The position numbers were made by a program, and so were the translations under genes. A stretch of DNA of 64,000 nt from Xanthomonas melonis (GTDB lineage: Bacteria > Pseudomonadota > Gammaproteobacteria > Xanthomonadales > Xanthomonadaceae), in the NCBI RefSeq assembly GCF_020783655.1, contig NZ_JAJGQH010000007.1:181674-245673 (forward strand), read 5' to 3'. Of the stretch, positions 19,510 through 30,595 are shown in pieces; the first letter of the stretch is position 1; the number at the start of each line of letters is the position of its first letter. Under the pieces are notes generated by a model. That model did not search any database. It had not been told where the DNA came from and saw nothing but the letters and a program-made list of their open reading frames with translations.

Positions 19510-19730
19510 CCGGGTCAATCCCTTCAGGCCGGTCTCCGGGCTTGCGAGCGGAAGCGGTCGCTTCCCGGGTCTGCGCCTTCCCATGCGATGCACAGTGGCG
19601 TGTCGTGCAGACCCTTGTCTCGCCCACCGTTGCGGGGGCAGCTCCGGAATTGCGTCCCGCCAAGGCGATGCGCGCACCGGATTCCCGTTTAAACCACCGG
19701 CCAGCCGGCAGTCACCTCAGGGGCGCGCAT
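19510..19730 (-). promoter_or_regulatory. cobalamin riboswitch
   Basis: The conserved B12 box is read on the minus strand as AAGCCCGGAGACCGGCCT (within 19522-19543). Upstream in RNA order are the other class hallmarks: GGTGGTTTAAACGGGAATC (near 19680-19705) and GCTGCCCCCGCAACGG (near 19625-19645). Spacing and order match the adenosylcobalamin aptamer. It precedes btuB and therefore probably represses the whole uptake and assembly operon when B12 is plentiful. Ends are approximate. Confidence 0.93.
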
Positions 19731-19739
19731 GGTAACAGG

Positions 19740-20095
19740 ATTGGCGGGGCCGCTCCGGGGGTGGCGGCCGACCAGGCGCAGCGCGTCGCCAAGCGCCTAA
19801 CGAGGGAATTGCCAATTCCTTCTCCCGCCGGGAGAAGGTGGCGCGTAGCGCCGGATGAGGCTATGGAGCGAAGCCTCATGCGATACATGGAACCAGCATG
19901 CTGGGTTGCACGCATGTCCGCCACCGAGCTTCATCTCTCACATACGAGTGGGCTTCGCCTACGTACCCTCACCCCAACCCCTCTCCCAAAGGGAGAGGGG
20001 CCTGTTCCTTTCTCCCATCCGGAGAGGGGCTTGTTCCCTTCTCCCATCGGGAGAAGGTGGCGCGCAGCGCCGGATGAGGGTGCGAGCGCAGCCTT
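19740..20095. repeat. intergenic region filled with hairpin-type Xanthomonas repeats
   Basis: No gene. Contains one full repeat unit at 19817-19860 (CTTCTCCCGCCGGGAGAAGG, then a variant tail GGCGCG..GCGCCGGATGAGG) and a composite from about 19967 to 20090 with three further palindromes (CCCTCTCCC-AAA-GGGAGAGGG; CTCCCATCCGGAGAG; TTCTCCCATCGGGAGAA) and a second tail. The units form strong stems and lie between the metY 3' end and the riboswitch. Confidence 0.75.
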
Positions 20096-20104
20096 GTGTG
20101 CATC

Positions 20105-21391
20105 TCACGCCCCCCGCAGCGCCTGCTCCAGATCTGCCAGCAGATCATCGATATGCTCGATGCCGATCGACAAGCGCACGGTGTCCTCGCTCACACCGGC
20201 ATGTTCCAGTTCGGCCGGGCCGAGCTGGCGGTGCGTGGTGGAGGCCGGATGCGTCGCCAGCGACTTGGCATCGCCGATATTCACCAGCCGTGTGAACAGC
20301 TGCAGCGCATCCAGGAAGCGGGCACCGGCCGCGCGCCCGCCGGGCAAGCCGAAGGTCAGCACGCCCGAGCCATGGCCGCCCAGATACTTCTGCGCCAATG
20401 CATGCTCGGGATGATCCGGCAACGCGGCGTAATTGACCCAGGCAACGCGCGCATGCTGCTGCAGATAACGGGCGACCGCCAGCGCGTTGGCATTGATGCG
20501 TTCCATGCGCAGCGCCAGCGTTTCGATGCCTTGCAGGATCAGGAACGCATTGAACGGCGACAACGCCGCACCGGTATTGCGCAGCGGAACCACCCGCGCA
20601 CGGCCGATGTAGGCGGCCTCGCCCAGCGCGTCGGTATACACCACCCCGTGGTAGCTCACATCCGGCTCGTTGAGGCGCGGGAAGCGCGCCTTGTGCGCGG
20701 CCCACGGAAAGCGCCCGCTATCCACGATCGCGCCGCCGATGCTGTTGCCATGCCCGCCCAAATACTTGGTCAGCGAATGCACCACGATGTCGGCACCGAA
20801 GTCGATCGGCCGCAGCAGCGACGGCGTGGCCACGGTGTTGTCCACGATCAGCGGCACGCCGTGCGCATGCGCTACCGCGGCAACGGCTTCGATGTCGGTG
20901 ATATTGCCGCGCGGGTTGCCGATCGACTCGACGAACACCGCCTTGGTGCGTTGGTCGATCAGGCCGGCAAACGCCTGCGGGTCGCGATAGTCGGCAAACC
21001 GCGTGCTGATGCCGAACTGCGGCAGCGTATGCGCGAACAGATTGTAGGTGCCGCCATACAACGCGCTGGACGACACGATGTTGTCGCCCGCCTCGGCGAT
21101 GGTCTGGATCGCATAGGTCACCGCGGCCTGCCCCGAGGCCAGCGCCAACGCCCCGATGCCGCCCTCCAACGCCGCCACGCGCTGCTCCAGCACATCGTTG
21201 GTGGGATTCATGATGCGGCTGTAGATATTGCCCTGCACCTTCAGATCGAACAGATCCGCACCATGCTGGGTATCGTCGAAGGCATAGGCCACGGTCTGGT
21301 AGATGGGCACCGCCACCGCGCGGGTGGTGGGATCGGGACGATAGCCACCATGCACAGCGACGGTTTCGGGTTTCCACTGCGGATCGGTCAT
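20105..21391 (-). CDS. metY: O-acetylhomoserine sulfhydrylase / cystathionine-type Cys/Met PLP enzyme
   Basis: A 428-residue enzyme of the Cys/Met metabolism PLP family. The start TVAVHGGYRPDPTTRAVAVP, YSRIMNPTNDVLEQRVA, and the PLP lysine in VHSLTKYLGGHGNSIGG are typical of MetY, which makes homocysteine from O-acetylhomoserine and sulfide in the cytoplasm. The long N-terminal half and the length over 420 favour MetY over MetB (about 390). ATG 21391 gives the family N terminus; the frame opens earlier at 21448. No SAM riboswitch was recognised upstream. Confidence 0.88.
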   Translation of the reverse strand: MTDPQWKPETVAVHGGYRPDPTTRAVAVPIYQTVAYAFDDTQHGADLFDLKVQGNIYSRIMNPTNDVLEQRVAALEGGIGALALASGQAAVTYAIQTIAEAGDNIVSSSALYGGTYNLFAHTLPQFGISTRFADYRDPQAFAGLIDQRTKAVFVESIGNPRGNITDIEAVAAVAHAHGVPLIVDNTVATPSLLRPIDFGADIVVHSLTKYLGGHGNSIGGAIVDSGRFPWAAHKARFPRLNEPDVSYHGVVYTDALGEAAYIGRARVVPLRNTGAALSPFNAFLILQGIETLALRMERINANALAVARYLQQHARVAWVNYAALPDHPEHALAQKYLGGHGSGVLTFGLPGGRAAGARFLDALQLFTRLVNIGDAKSLATHPASTTHRQLGPAELEHAGVSEDTVRLSIGIEHIDDLLADLEQALRGA

Positions 21392-21588
21392 GGCACGGCT
21401 CGCTGGGGAGAACGCATCAAGATACCCGGCCATCAGGCTTCGGCTCATGACGGCACCTCATGACCTCATGGCTGGCGGACCCGCGTCACCGACGCACGCA
21501 CGGACCGGCCCGGGTCTCACGCCGCGGCCGGTCGTCAATGCCACACGCACTGCGTATGATCATGCAGACGCTCAACGGACATGAAGCG

Positions 21589-22350
21589 ATGCGAACCCAT
21601 CTGGCGGTTGCATTAACAGTGGTCGCCCTGCTCACCGAGCCGAGTGCGCACGCTGCGCTACCAGGTGAGAGTGACGCGATGCTGCAGTGGTCGCAGCCCG
21701 GCAATTGCGGCCGGCAGCGGGTTCGCAAACCCGACCCCAGTGATGTGTTCGACGCTGTCTCCATCCGCGAACAGACCGAGCGTTATCTCGGTTTCCTGGC
21801 CGAGGTGATGACAGGAGATCAGTCCGCCCTCAGGCTCACACGCCTGTGTACGGCCTTCGGCGTCGATTTCGTGCAGGGGCCGTTGCCGCCTGCACACGCC
21901 GAACCCTGGAATCCCTCGCCGCAGCAGCCGACCGGCCATGTGTTCACTGCCTTTACCCAGGAAGCAGGCACACCATCGCGGCAGCAGATCGAAGTGACGT
22001 ACAGGCCATCGGGCATCGCGTTTTCATTGTTCACCAACCTGAATCACACCGGCGACAGCGCCGTATCCGGCGAACCTGGCGCTGTTCAAGCCGATATGGG
22101 ACAGCACTGCCCCCTGCGACTGGACGAGTTGACCCAAAGGATGGCACGTGCCGGATTCGTCGGAAAATACGATGGGCTGCAAGCTCCCGATGAAGAACTG
22201 GCCATCTTCGATGACGGCGTCGGCGTTTCCTTTCGACGAGGCAACGAGAAAATCGTCGTCGATGCGACACTGCAGGGCCGTTTCATCGACCAGCGCGCCA
22301 ATCCCGGCGCCTCCTGCCTGGCGAGCATTTCCCTCAGGACCTGGGACTGA
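21589..22350 (+). CDS. hypothetical secreted protein
   Basis: 253 residues, family not recognised. A signal peptide is clear (MRTHLAVALTVVALLTEPSAHA, cut after AHA near residue 22 and shown here only to illustrate 20 or so hydrophobic residues). The mature part is rich in Gln, Pro and acidic residues, with Cys residues near positions 37, 88, 174 and 245 that could form disulfides. The ATG at 21589 is chosen for the signal peptide. It is divergent from metY and convergent with clpB. Codon use looks native. Function unknown. Confidence 0.65.
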   Translation: MRTHLAVALTVVALLTEPSAHAALPGESDAMLQWSQPGNCGRQRVRKPDPSDVFDAVSIREQTERYLGFLAEVMTGDQSALRLTRLCTAFGVDFVQGPLPPAHAEPWNPSPQQPTGHVFTAFTQEAGTPSRQQIEVTYRPSGIAFSLFTNLNHTGDSAVSGEPGAVQADMGQHCPLRLDELTQRMARAGFVGKYDGLQAPDEELAIFDDGVGVSFRRGNEKIVVDATLQGRFIDQRANPGASCLASISLRTWD

Positions 22351-22524
22351 ACCGGCCCGGGTGTCAGTCGCCCAGGCTGATCGCCACACGATCGCTCGGC
22401 GCTTCCGAGCTTTGCCTATCGCTGCAGGGCCGACAGCGGGCGAATCGTCGACCATGCGGATCCGACTGGATCGTCGAAGCATGCTGCTCCACGTCCACCC
22501 GGCGGTAGATCTGTGGAAAGGCAG

Positions 22525-22561
22525 GCACCGATCGGCCGCGCACGCCACGCGCGATCGGTGC
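22525..22561 (-). terminator. 10-bp perfect inverted repeat downstream of clpB
   Basis: GCACCGATCG and CGATCGGTGC are separated by 17 bases, starting 20 bases after the clpB stop. There is no T tract. It lies between convergent genes and probably ends or protects transcripts from both sides. Confidence 0.5.
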
Positions 22562-22580
22562 TGCCGGACCGGAGCGTCGC

Positions 22581-25166
<2,586 letters not shown>

Positions 25167-25214
25167 GGGGAGTCCTCTGAACGGGTGGCCGGCCAGTCCG
25201 GCGATACCGAGCAG

Positions 25215-25240
25215 ATGCGGTTGCCACGCGGCGTTTCAAG
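25215..25240 (-). promoter_or_regulatory. sigma32 (heat-shock) promoter of clpB
   Basis: Minus sense: CTTGAAA (25240-25234), 13-base spacer, CCGCAT (25220-25215), followed by CTG. This fits the sigma32 pattern CTTGAAA - N(11-16) - CCCCAT with one mismatch in the -10, and lies about 50-75 bases upstream of the clpB ATG. Confidence 0.75.
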
Positions 25241-25343
25241 GTGCGCTGCGACACGAAGGCGCTGGCAGACGGCGACCGGACCTGCCTGCGCGCCCCCCAG
25301 CGACACCAGGCATGCGGCGCCCGATGTCCGCGCAGGCGGCAAC

Positions 25344-25360
25344 GGGCGCTTCAGGCGCCC
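25344..25360 (-). terminator. hairpin at the end of ssuB
   Basis: GGGCGC-TTCAG-GCGCCC directly abuts the ssuB stop codon. No T run is present. It may mark the 3' end of the organosulfur operon. Confidence 0.35.
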
Positions 25361-26193
25361 TAGACGATCCGCCGCAGCGGTCCCCCTGGCCGTGCCGGGG
25401 TGGGATGCGCGACGCCGCCGCGGCCGGTGTCGAACGCTTCGGCACCCCGCGATGCCTCCGCCGAATCGCTCCCCAGCAAGCGCGACAGCACCTGCGCGTG
25501 GGTCGCGGCCAGCGCCGGCATGCCGGGGGTGCGCGGATGGGCGACCGGCACGGCCACATCCAGACCGACCTGGCCGTGTTCGATCACCACGATGCGATCG
25601 GCCAGTGCGCAGGCTTCGGCCACGTCATGGGTGACCAGCACCAGGGTGAAGCCGTACTGCCGCCACAGCTGCACGATCAGCTGTTGCATCTCGATGCGGG
25701 TGAGCGCGTCCAGCGCCCCCAGCGGTTCGTCCAGCAACAATAGCCGCGGCCGATGCACCAACGCGCGCGCCAGCGCCACACGTTGCCGCTGCCCACCCGA
25801 CAGCGCTGCCGGCCAGTCGCCTGCGCGCTCCCCCAGCCCCACCGCTTCCAGTGCACCCTGCGCCTGCACGCGACCGGTACGCCCCAGCCCGAGCGCCACG
25901 TTGTCGATCACGCGCTTCCACGGCAGCAGACGCGCATCCTGGAACATCAGCCGTACCGCATCGCGCTGCGCGGCAAGCGGCGACCCATCGGTCTCCACGC
26001 GACCACCATCGGGCGCCTCCAGCCCGGCAACCACGCGCAGCAGGGTGCTCTTGCCGCAGCCACTGCGGCCGACCACCGCCACACAGGCACCGGGCGCGAT
26101 CTCCAGATCGATCCCACGCAACACATCGGCCTGGCCATAGCGCTTGCCGATACCGCGCAGGCGCAGCGGCAGACCGTTCCCGGTGGTCGTCAT
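25360..26193 (-). CDS. ssuB: ABC transporter ATPase for aliphatic sulfonates/organosulfur
   Basis: A 277-residue ATPase of the nitrate/sulfonate/taurine group. Walker [10 protein letters not shown] is at residues 42-50, the signature LSGGQRQR and Walker B LLLLDEP follow, then the D-loop GALDALTR and the switch His in [10 protein letters not shown]. It powers import through SsuC. ATG 26193 overlaps the ssuC stop. Last gene of the operon. Confidence 0.9.
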   Translation of the reverse strand: MTTTGNGLPLRLRGIGKRYGQADVLRGIDLEIAPGACVAVVGRSGCGKSTLLRVVAGLEAPDGGRVETDGSPLAAQRDAVRLMFQDARLLPWKRVIDNVALGLGRTGRVQAQGALEAVGLGERAGDWPAALSGGQRQRVALARALVHRPRLLLLDEPLGALDALTRIEMQQLIVQLWRQYGFTLVLVTHDVAEACALADRIVVIEHGQVGLDVAVPVAHPRTPGMPALAATHAQVLSRLLGSDSAEASRGAEAFDTGRGGVAHPTPARPGGPLRRIV

Positions 26194-26984
26194 CGCAGCA
26201 CCTGCGTGCGCCGTTGCTGCGCCGGGTGCCAGCCCAGCCACCAGGCTTCCAGCCCGCGCGCGGCCAGGTCGGCCAACTTGCCGAGCAGCGCATACAACAC
26301 GATCGCCACCACCACGACATCGGTCTGCAGAAACTCGCGCGCATTCATCGCCAGATAGCCGATGCCGGAGCTGGCCGAAATGGTCTCGGCCACGATCAAG
26401 GTCAGCCACATCAGCCCCAGCGCGAAGCGCAGCCCGACCAGGATCGACGGCAGCGCGCCGGGCAGCAGCACGTCTACGAACAACTGCGGTCCACGCAGAC
26501 CGTAGTTGCGTGCCATCTCGATCAGCGCCGGATCCACGCTACGGATGCCGTGATAGGTATTGAGATAGATCGGGAAGAACGTGCCCAGCGCCACCAGGAA
26601 CAGCTTGGCACCCTCGTCGATGCCGAACCACAGGATCACCAGCGGAATCAGTGCCAGATGCGGCACGTTGCGCAACATCTGCAGGCTGCTGTCGAACAGG
26701 CGCTCGGCCACGCGCGACACGCCGGTCAACAGGCCGAGCGCCAGGCCGATGCCGCCACCGATGGCCAGGCCCAGCACCGCACGCCAGCTGCTGATGGCCA
26801 GGTGCTGCCAGAGCTCGCCACTGCGCACCAGCGTGGCGGCCGCGCGCAGCACCGCGTCCGGCGCGGGCAGGATGCGCTCGGGCAGCCACCCGGTAGCCGC
26901 AGCAACCTGCCAGGCGGTGACAACCGCCAACGGCAGCACCCACGGCACCAGCCGGCCGCTCCACTGCCGCACCTTGATGCTCAT
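26190..26984 (-). CDS. ssuC: ABC transporter permease for aliphatic sulfonates
   Basis: A 264-residue inner-membrane permease with about six hydrophobic segments. The EAA loop for contact with SsuB is seen in [24 protein letters not shown]. The N-terminal [20 protein letters not shown] and [20 protein letters not shown] are typical of the SsuC/TauC family. ATG 26984 follows ssuA by 46 bases. Confidence 0.9.
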   Translation of the reverse strand: MSIKVRQWSGRLVPWVLPLAVVTAWQVAAATGWLPERILPAPDAVLRAAATLVRSGELWQHLAISSWRAVLGLAIGGGIGLALGLLTGVSRVAERLFDSSLQMLRNVPHLALIPLVILWFGIDEGAKLFLVALGTFFPIYLNTYHGIRSVDPALIEMARNYGLRGPQLFVDVLLPGALPSILVGLRFALGLMWLTLIVAETISASSGIGYLAMNAREFLQTDVVVVAIVLYALLGKLADLAARGLEAWWLGWHPAQQRRTQVLR

Positions 26985-27030
26985 GCGCACACCGGCGTGT
27001 TGCAGCGCTGCGGCGATGTCGTCGCGTGCA

Positions 27031-28128
27031 TCACTTCCCGCCCGCCGGTGCGGCAACGCTGGCCGGCGCACGCCACACCGCCGGTGCCACCAACACGCGC
27101 TTGGGCAACAGGCGCTGTGCATAGAACAGATCGGCAGTGGCCTGCTGCGCCTTGATCACCTGCGCACTCAGCGGCTGTACGCTGGCCGGCGGGCGGTGCG
27201 CCAGAGTGCGTTCCACCACCGCAGGCGGCAGCCCGCTGACCTGCGCCAACAGCTTGATGCTGCCGGCGCGGTCGCGCTCGAGCAGGCCATCAGCCTGGTT
27301 GAGCGTGCCCATCACCTGCTGCACGAACGGCCCCCAAGCCGTTGCATAGCGGCGCGAGGACAGGAAGAAACCGCCGGTCAGCCCCAGCCCCTCGCCATTG
27401 GCGAGCAGACGCGCACTGCCATCCAGCGTCAGGGCCGAATACCACGGGTCCCAGATCGCCCAGGCATCCACCTGCCCGGCCGCGAATGCGGCGCGCGCAT
27501 TGGCTGGCGACAGATACAGCGGCGTGATGTCGCGGATGCTCAGACCGGCTTTGGCCAACAAACGCAGCAGCAGGTTGTGCGCGCTGGAGCCCTTCTGGAA
27601 GGCCACACGCTTACCCTTCAAGTCGGCCACGCGACGCAAGGTGCTCCTTGCCGGTACCAGAACGGTTTCCGCTTTCGGCGTAGGCGGCACCCAGCCCACA
27701 TACAGCAGATCCGCACCGGCCACCTGTGCGAACAACGGCGGAATATCGCCCGCACCTCCGATGTCGATGCTGCCGACGTTCAAGGCCTCCAGCAGCTGTG
27801 GACCCGCAGGAAACTCCACCCAGCTGATTCTGGTGCGCGGAAAGCGCTGTTCCAGCAGGCGATGCTGCTTGGCCAGCACCAGGCTGGACACCGCCTTCTG
27901 GTAGCCGATGCGCAGCTGCGCCGGGTCGGCGGCAGTGGCCACGTGCATCCAGACCAGGCTCAGCACCAAGACCGATGCGAGGCGTCTGGCAAAGGCGATC
28001 ACGCCAGCGGTGGGCCGCCGGATGCGAACGGCGCACAGCCGCCACAGTGCGACGTTTCGGAGCGATCCCGGATGCCGTGCAGGCCAGGCACCGCCGTGTT
28101 CGCTCGCCGCTGGAACCCGATAGCGCAT
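27031..28128 (-). CDS. ssuA: periplasmic sulfonate-binding protein
   Basis: A 365-residue solute-binding protein. The mature domain starts near RIGYQKAVSSLVLAKQ and has the SsuA-type DIGGAGDIPPLFAQVAGADL and AAFAAGQVDAWAIWDPWYSA. A signal peptide ending in HVATAA lies about 65 residues in, so the predicted N terminus is unusually long. ATG 28128 has a near-perfect AGGAGG eight bases upstream. The alternative ATG 28143 overlaps the preceding stop (ATGA), and an internal start nearer the signal peptide is also possible. It delivers substrate to SsuC/SsuB. Confidence 0.85.
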   Translation of the reverse strand: MRYRVPAASEHGGAWPARHPGSLRNVALWRLCAVRIRRPTAGVIAFARRLASVLVLSLVWMHVATAADPAQLRIGYQKAVSSLVLAKQHRLLEQRFPRTRISWVEFPAGPQLLEALNVGSIDIGGAGDIPPLFAQVAGADLLYVGWVPPTPKAETVLVPARSTLRRVADLKGKRVAFQKGSSAHNLLLRLLAKAGLSIRDITPLYLSPANARAAFAAGQVDAWAIWDPWYSALTLDGSARLLANGEGLGLTGGFFLSSRRYATAWGPFVQQVMGTLNQADGLLERDRAGSIKLLAQVSGLPPAVVERTLAHRPPASVQPLSAQVIKAQQATADLFYAQRLLPKRVLVAPAVWRAPASVAAPAGGK

Positions 28129-28139
28129 CGACAGCCTCC

Positions 28140-29180
28140 TCATTGCCAATCGGTGGACGGTTTTTCCCAGAGATTGATGCCGCCCTCGACCGCGTAACGA
28201 TCGATCTCGGCCAGCTCTTCCGGGCTGAACTGCAGGTTCTGCAATGCCGCCACGTTTTCGACCAACTGCTCCGGGCGGCTGGCTCCCAGCAGCGCCGAGC
28301 TCACCCGCGCATCGCGCAACACCCAGGCCAGCGCCAGCTGCGCCAGGCTCTGGCCGCGTTGGCGCGCAATGCCGTCCAGGCCGCGCGCGCGCGCAAGGTT
28401 GTCGTCGGATAGATGCTCCGGCCGCAGCGATTGCCCGCCGGGGCGATTGACCCGCGCATCGGCAGGGACGCCCTGCAGGTATTTCCCGGTCAGCAAGCCC
28501 TGCGCCAGCGGCGTAAAGGCGATCACGCCGGCGCCCAGCGCGGCAGTGGTGTCCAGCAGATCCTGCTCCGGCCAGCGGTTGAACAGGTTGTAGGCCGGCT
28601 GGTGGATCAGCAGCGGTACCTTCCATTCGCGCAGCAGGCCGGCGATGTCGCGCGTGCGCGCGGACGAATACGACGACACACCCACATACAGCGCCTTGCC
28701 CTGCTGCACCGCACTGGCCAGGGCGCCTGCAGTTTCTTCCAGCGGCGTGTCCGCATCGAAGCGGTGCGAATAGAAGATGTCCACGTAGTCCACCCCCAAG
28801 CGCTGCAGGCTCTGGTCCAGGCTGGACAACAGGTATTTGCGCGAGCTGCCGCCCTGCCCGTACGGGCCCGGCCACATGTCCCAGCCGGCTTTGGTGGAGA
28901 TGATCAACTCGTCGCGATACGGCTTGAAATCCTCGCGCAGCAGGCGGCCGAAGTTGATCTCCGCACTGCCATACGGCGGGCCATAGTTATTGGCCAGATC
29001 GAAGTGGGTGATACCCAGGTCGAATGCCGTGCGCAGCAGCGCGCGCTGGGTATCGATCGGCGTGCTGTCGCCGAAGTTATGCCACAAGCCCAGCGATAGG
29101 GCAGGCAGCACCAGACCACTGCGGCCGACGCGGCGATAGGCAATGCGGTCGTAACGATCGGGATGTGCGAGATGACTCAT
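28140..29180 (-). CDS. aldo/keto reductase, YghZ/Gpr-like
   Basis: A 346-residue NADPH-dependent aldo/keto reductase. The catalytic tetrad is readable: Asp in FDLANNYG, Tyr in the same segment, Lys in ISTKAGWDMW and His in IFYSHRFD. Strong resemblance to the YghZ (L-glyceraldehyde 3-phosphate reductase) group. Sitting between a monooxygenase and ssuA, it may reduce the aldehyde released when an alkanesulfonate is oxidised; that role is inference from position. Confidence 0.85.
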   Translation of the reverse strand: MSHLAHPDRYDRIAYRRVGRSGLVLPALSLGLWHNFGDSTPIDTQRALLRTAFDLGITHFDLANNYGPPYGSAEINFGRLLREDFKPYRDELIISTKAGWDMWPGPYGQGGSSRKYLLSSLDQSLQRLGVDYVDIFYSHRFDADTPLEETAGALASAVQQGKALYVGVSSYSSARTRDIAGLLREWKVPLLIHQPAYNLFNRWPEQDLLDTTAALGAGVIAFTPLAQGLLTGKYLQGVPADARVNRPGGQSLRPEHLSDDNLARARGLDGIARQRGQSLAQLALAWVLRDARVSSALLGASRPEQLVENVAALQNLQFSPEELAEIDRYAVEGGINLWEKPSTDWQ

Positions 29181-29199
29181 GACAGTGGGATCCGGTAGA

Positions 29200-30528
29200 T
29201 CAGCGTGCGCTGAAGCGATTGACGGGGCGTTGCAGCCCCAGATGATCGCGCAGTGTGCGCCCGGCATATTCACGGCGGAACAGCCCGCGCCGCTGCAGCT
29301 CCGGCACCACCTGCGTAGCCACATCGGCTAGGCCTGCGGGCAGGTGCGGCACCAGCACGTTGAAGCCATCGGCAGCGCCCTGCTCGAACCAGGCTTGCAG
29401 CTCATCGGCAATCTGGGTAGGCGTGCCGATCAGGCTGTAATGCCCGCGCCCGCCGGCGATGCGCCGGCCGAGCTGGGCAATGCTCAACTGCTCCTGTCCC
29501 GCCAGCTCGGTGAACAACTGCTGGCGGCTGCGCTGTCCGGTTTCGGTCAACGGCAACTCCGGCAGCGGGCCGTCCGGCGGGTAGTCAGACAGGTCGAAAT
29601 TGCCCAGCATGCGCGACAGCAGCGCGATGCCGACCTCCGGTTCCACCAACTCCTGGAACTGTTCGAATTTTTCCTGCGCTTCGGCCTGGCTCTGCCCCAC
29701 CACGATGAACACGCCGGGCAATACTTTCAGGGCATCGCGTGGCCGCCCGAACTGTTCCAGCCGCCCGTTGATGTCGGCATAGAATGCCTGCGCCTTGGCC
29801 AGGGATGATTGCGCGGTGAATACCACCTCTGCGGTCTCGGCCGCCAGCGCGCGCCCTGGCTCGGACGAGCCGGCCTGCACCAGCACCGGATGCCCTTGCG
29901 GGGCACGCGCAATGTTGAGCGGGCCACGCACCTGGAAATGCGCGCCGCGGTGGTCGAGCACATGCGCACGCGCCGGGTCGTGATGCAGGCCGGTGGCCGT
30001 GTCGGCGATGAAGGCATCATCGTCCCAGCTATCCCACAGCCCGGCCACCACCTGCTGGAACTCGCGCGCCCGCGCGTAGCGCTCGGCGTGCACGTAATGC
30101 GCGTCACGGTTGAAGTTCAGCGCCTCGTCGGCGGCATCGGAGGTGACCAGATTCCAGCCGGCGCGACCGCCGGACAGATGATCCAGCGAGGCGAACTTGC
30201 GCGCCACGTGATACGGCTCGTTGTAGCTGGTGGTCATGGTGGCGATCAGCCCGATACGCTCGCTCACCGTGGACAGCGCGCTGAGCAGGGTCAGCGGCTC
30301 GAACAGGCTGGAACGCGCCATCCGCGGCGCGATCGGCCCGCTTGCCGCAGCCAGACTGTCGGCCACGAACACCGCATCGAACCGGGCGGCTTCGGCAATG
30401 CGCACCATCTCGCGGTACTGCGCAAATTCCAGCGTCTGCGCGCTCGCCTGCGGGTGCCGCCATGCCGCCACATGGTGGCCGGTGGCCATCAGGAAGGCGC
30501 CCAGCGAAAGCTGCCTCGGCGCGCTCAT
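29200..30528 (-). CDS. FMNH2-dependent monooxygenase, NtaA/SnaA/DszA family
   Basis: A 442-residue flavin-dependent, luciferase-like monooxygenase. The N terminus LGAFLMATGHHVAAWRHP, the FVADS and SLDHLSGGRAGWNLVTS motifs, and VLVQAGSSEPGRALAAE place it with the NtaA/SnaA/DszA branch rather than E. coli SsuD. Such enzymes cleave C-S or C-N bonds using FMNH2 supplied by a separate reductase, and no reductase (ssuE) gene is in the window. Operon context points to an organosulfur substrate. Confidence 0.87.
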   Translation of the reverse strand: MSAPRQLSLGAFLMATGHHVAAWRHPQASAQTLEFAQYREMVRIAEAARFDAVFVADSLAAASGPIAPRMARSSLFEPLTLLSALSTVSERIGLIATMTTSYNEPYHVARKFASLDHLSGGRAGWNLVTSDAADEALNFNRDAHYVHAERYARAREFQQVVAGLWDSWDDDAFIADTATGLHHDPARAHVLDHRGAHFQVRGPLNIARAPQGHPVLVQAGSSEPGRALAAETAEVVFTAQSSLAKAQAFYADINGRLEQFGRPRDALKVLPGVFIVVGQSQAEAQEKFEQFQELVEPEVGIALLSRMLGNFDLSDYPPDGPLPELPLTETGQRSRQQLFTELAGQEQLSIAQLGRRIAGGRGHYSLIGTPTQIADELQAWFEQGAADGFNVLVPHLPAGLADVATQVVPELQRRGLFRREYAGRTLRDHLGLQRPVNRFSAR

Positions 30529-30595
30529 CGCCGCTCACCGCAGGCCGCGGGCAGGCCGTTCTCGAACATCGATCGCAACTGGGTCGAACGCATCG

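Noticed and set aside
21392..21588. SAM riboswitch upstream of metY
   Set aside because: No recognisable SAM-I or SAM-II core elements in the short divergent gap.
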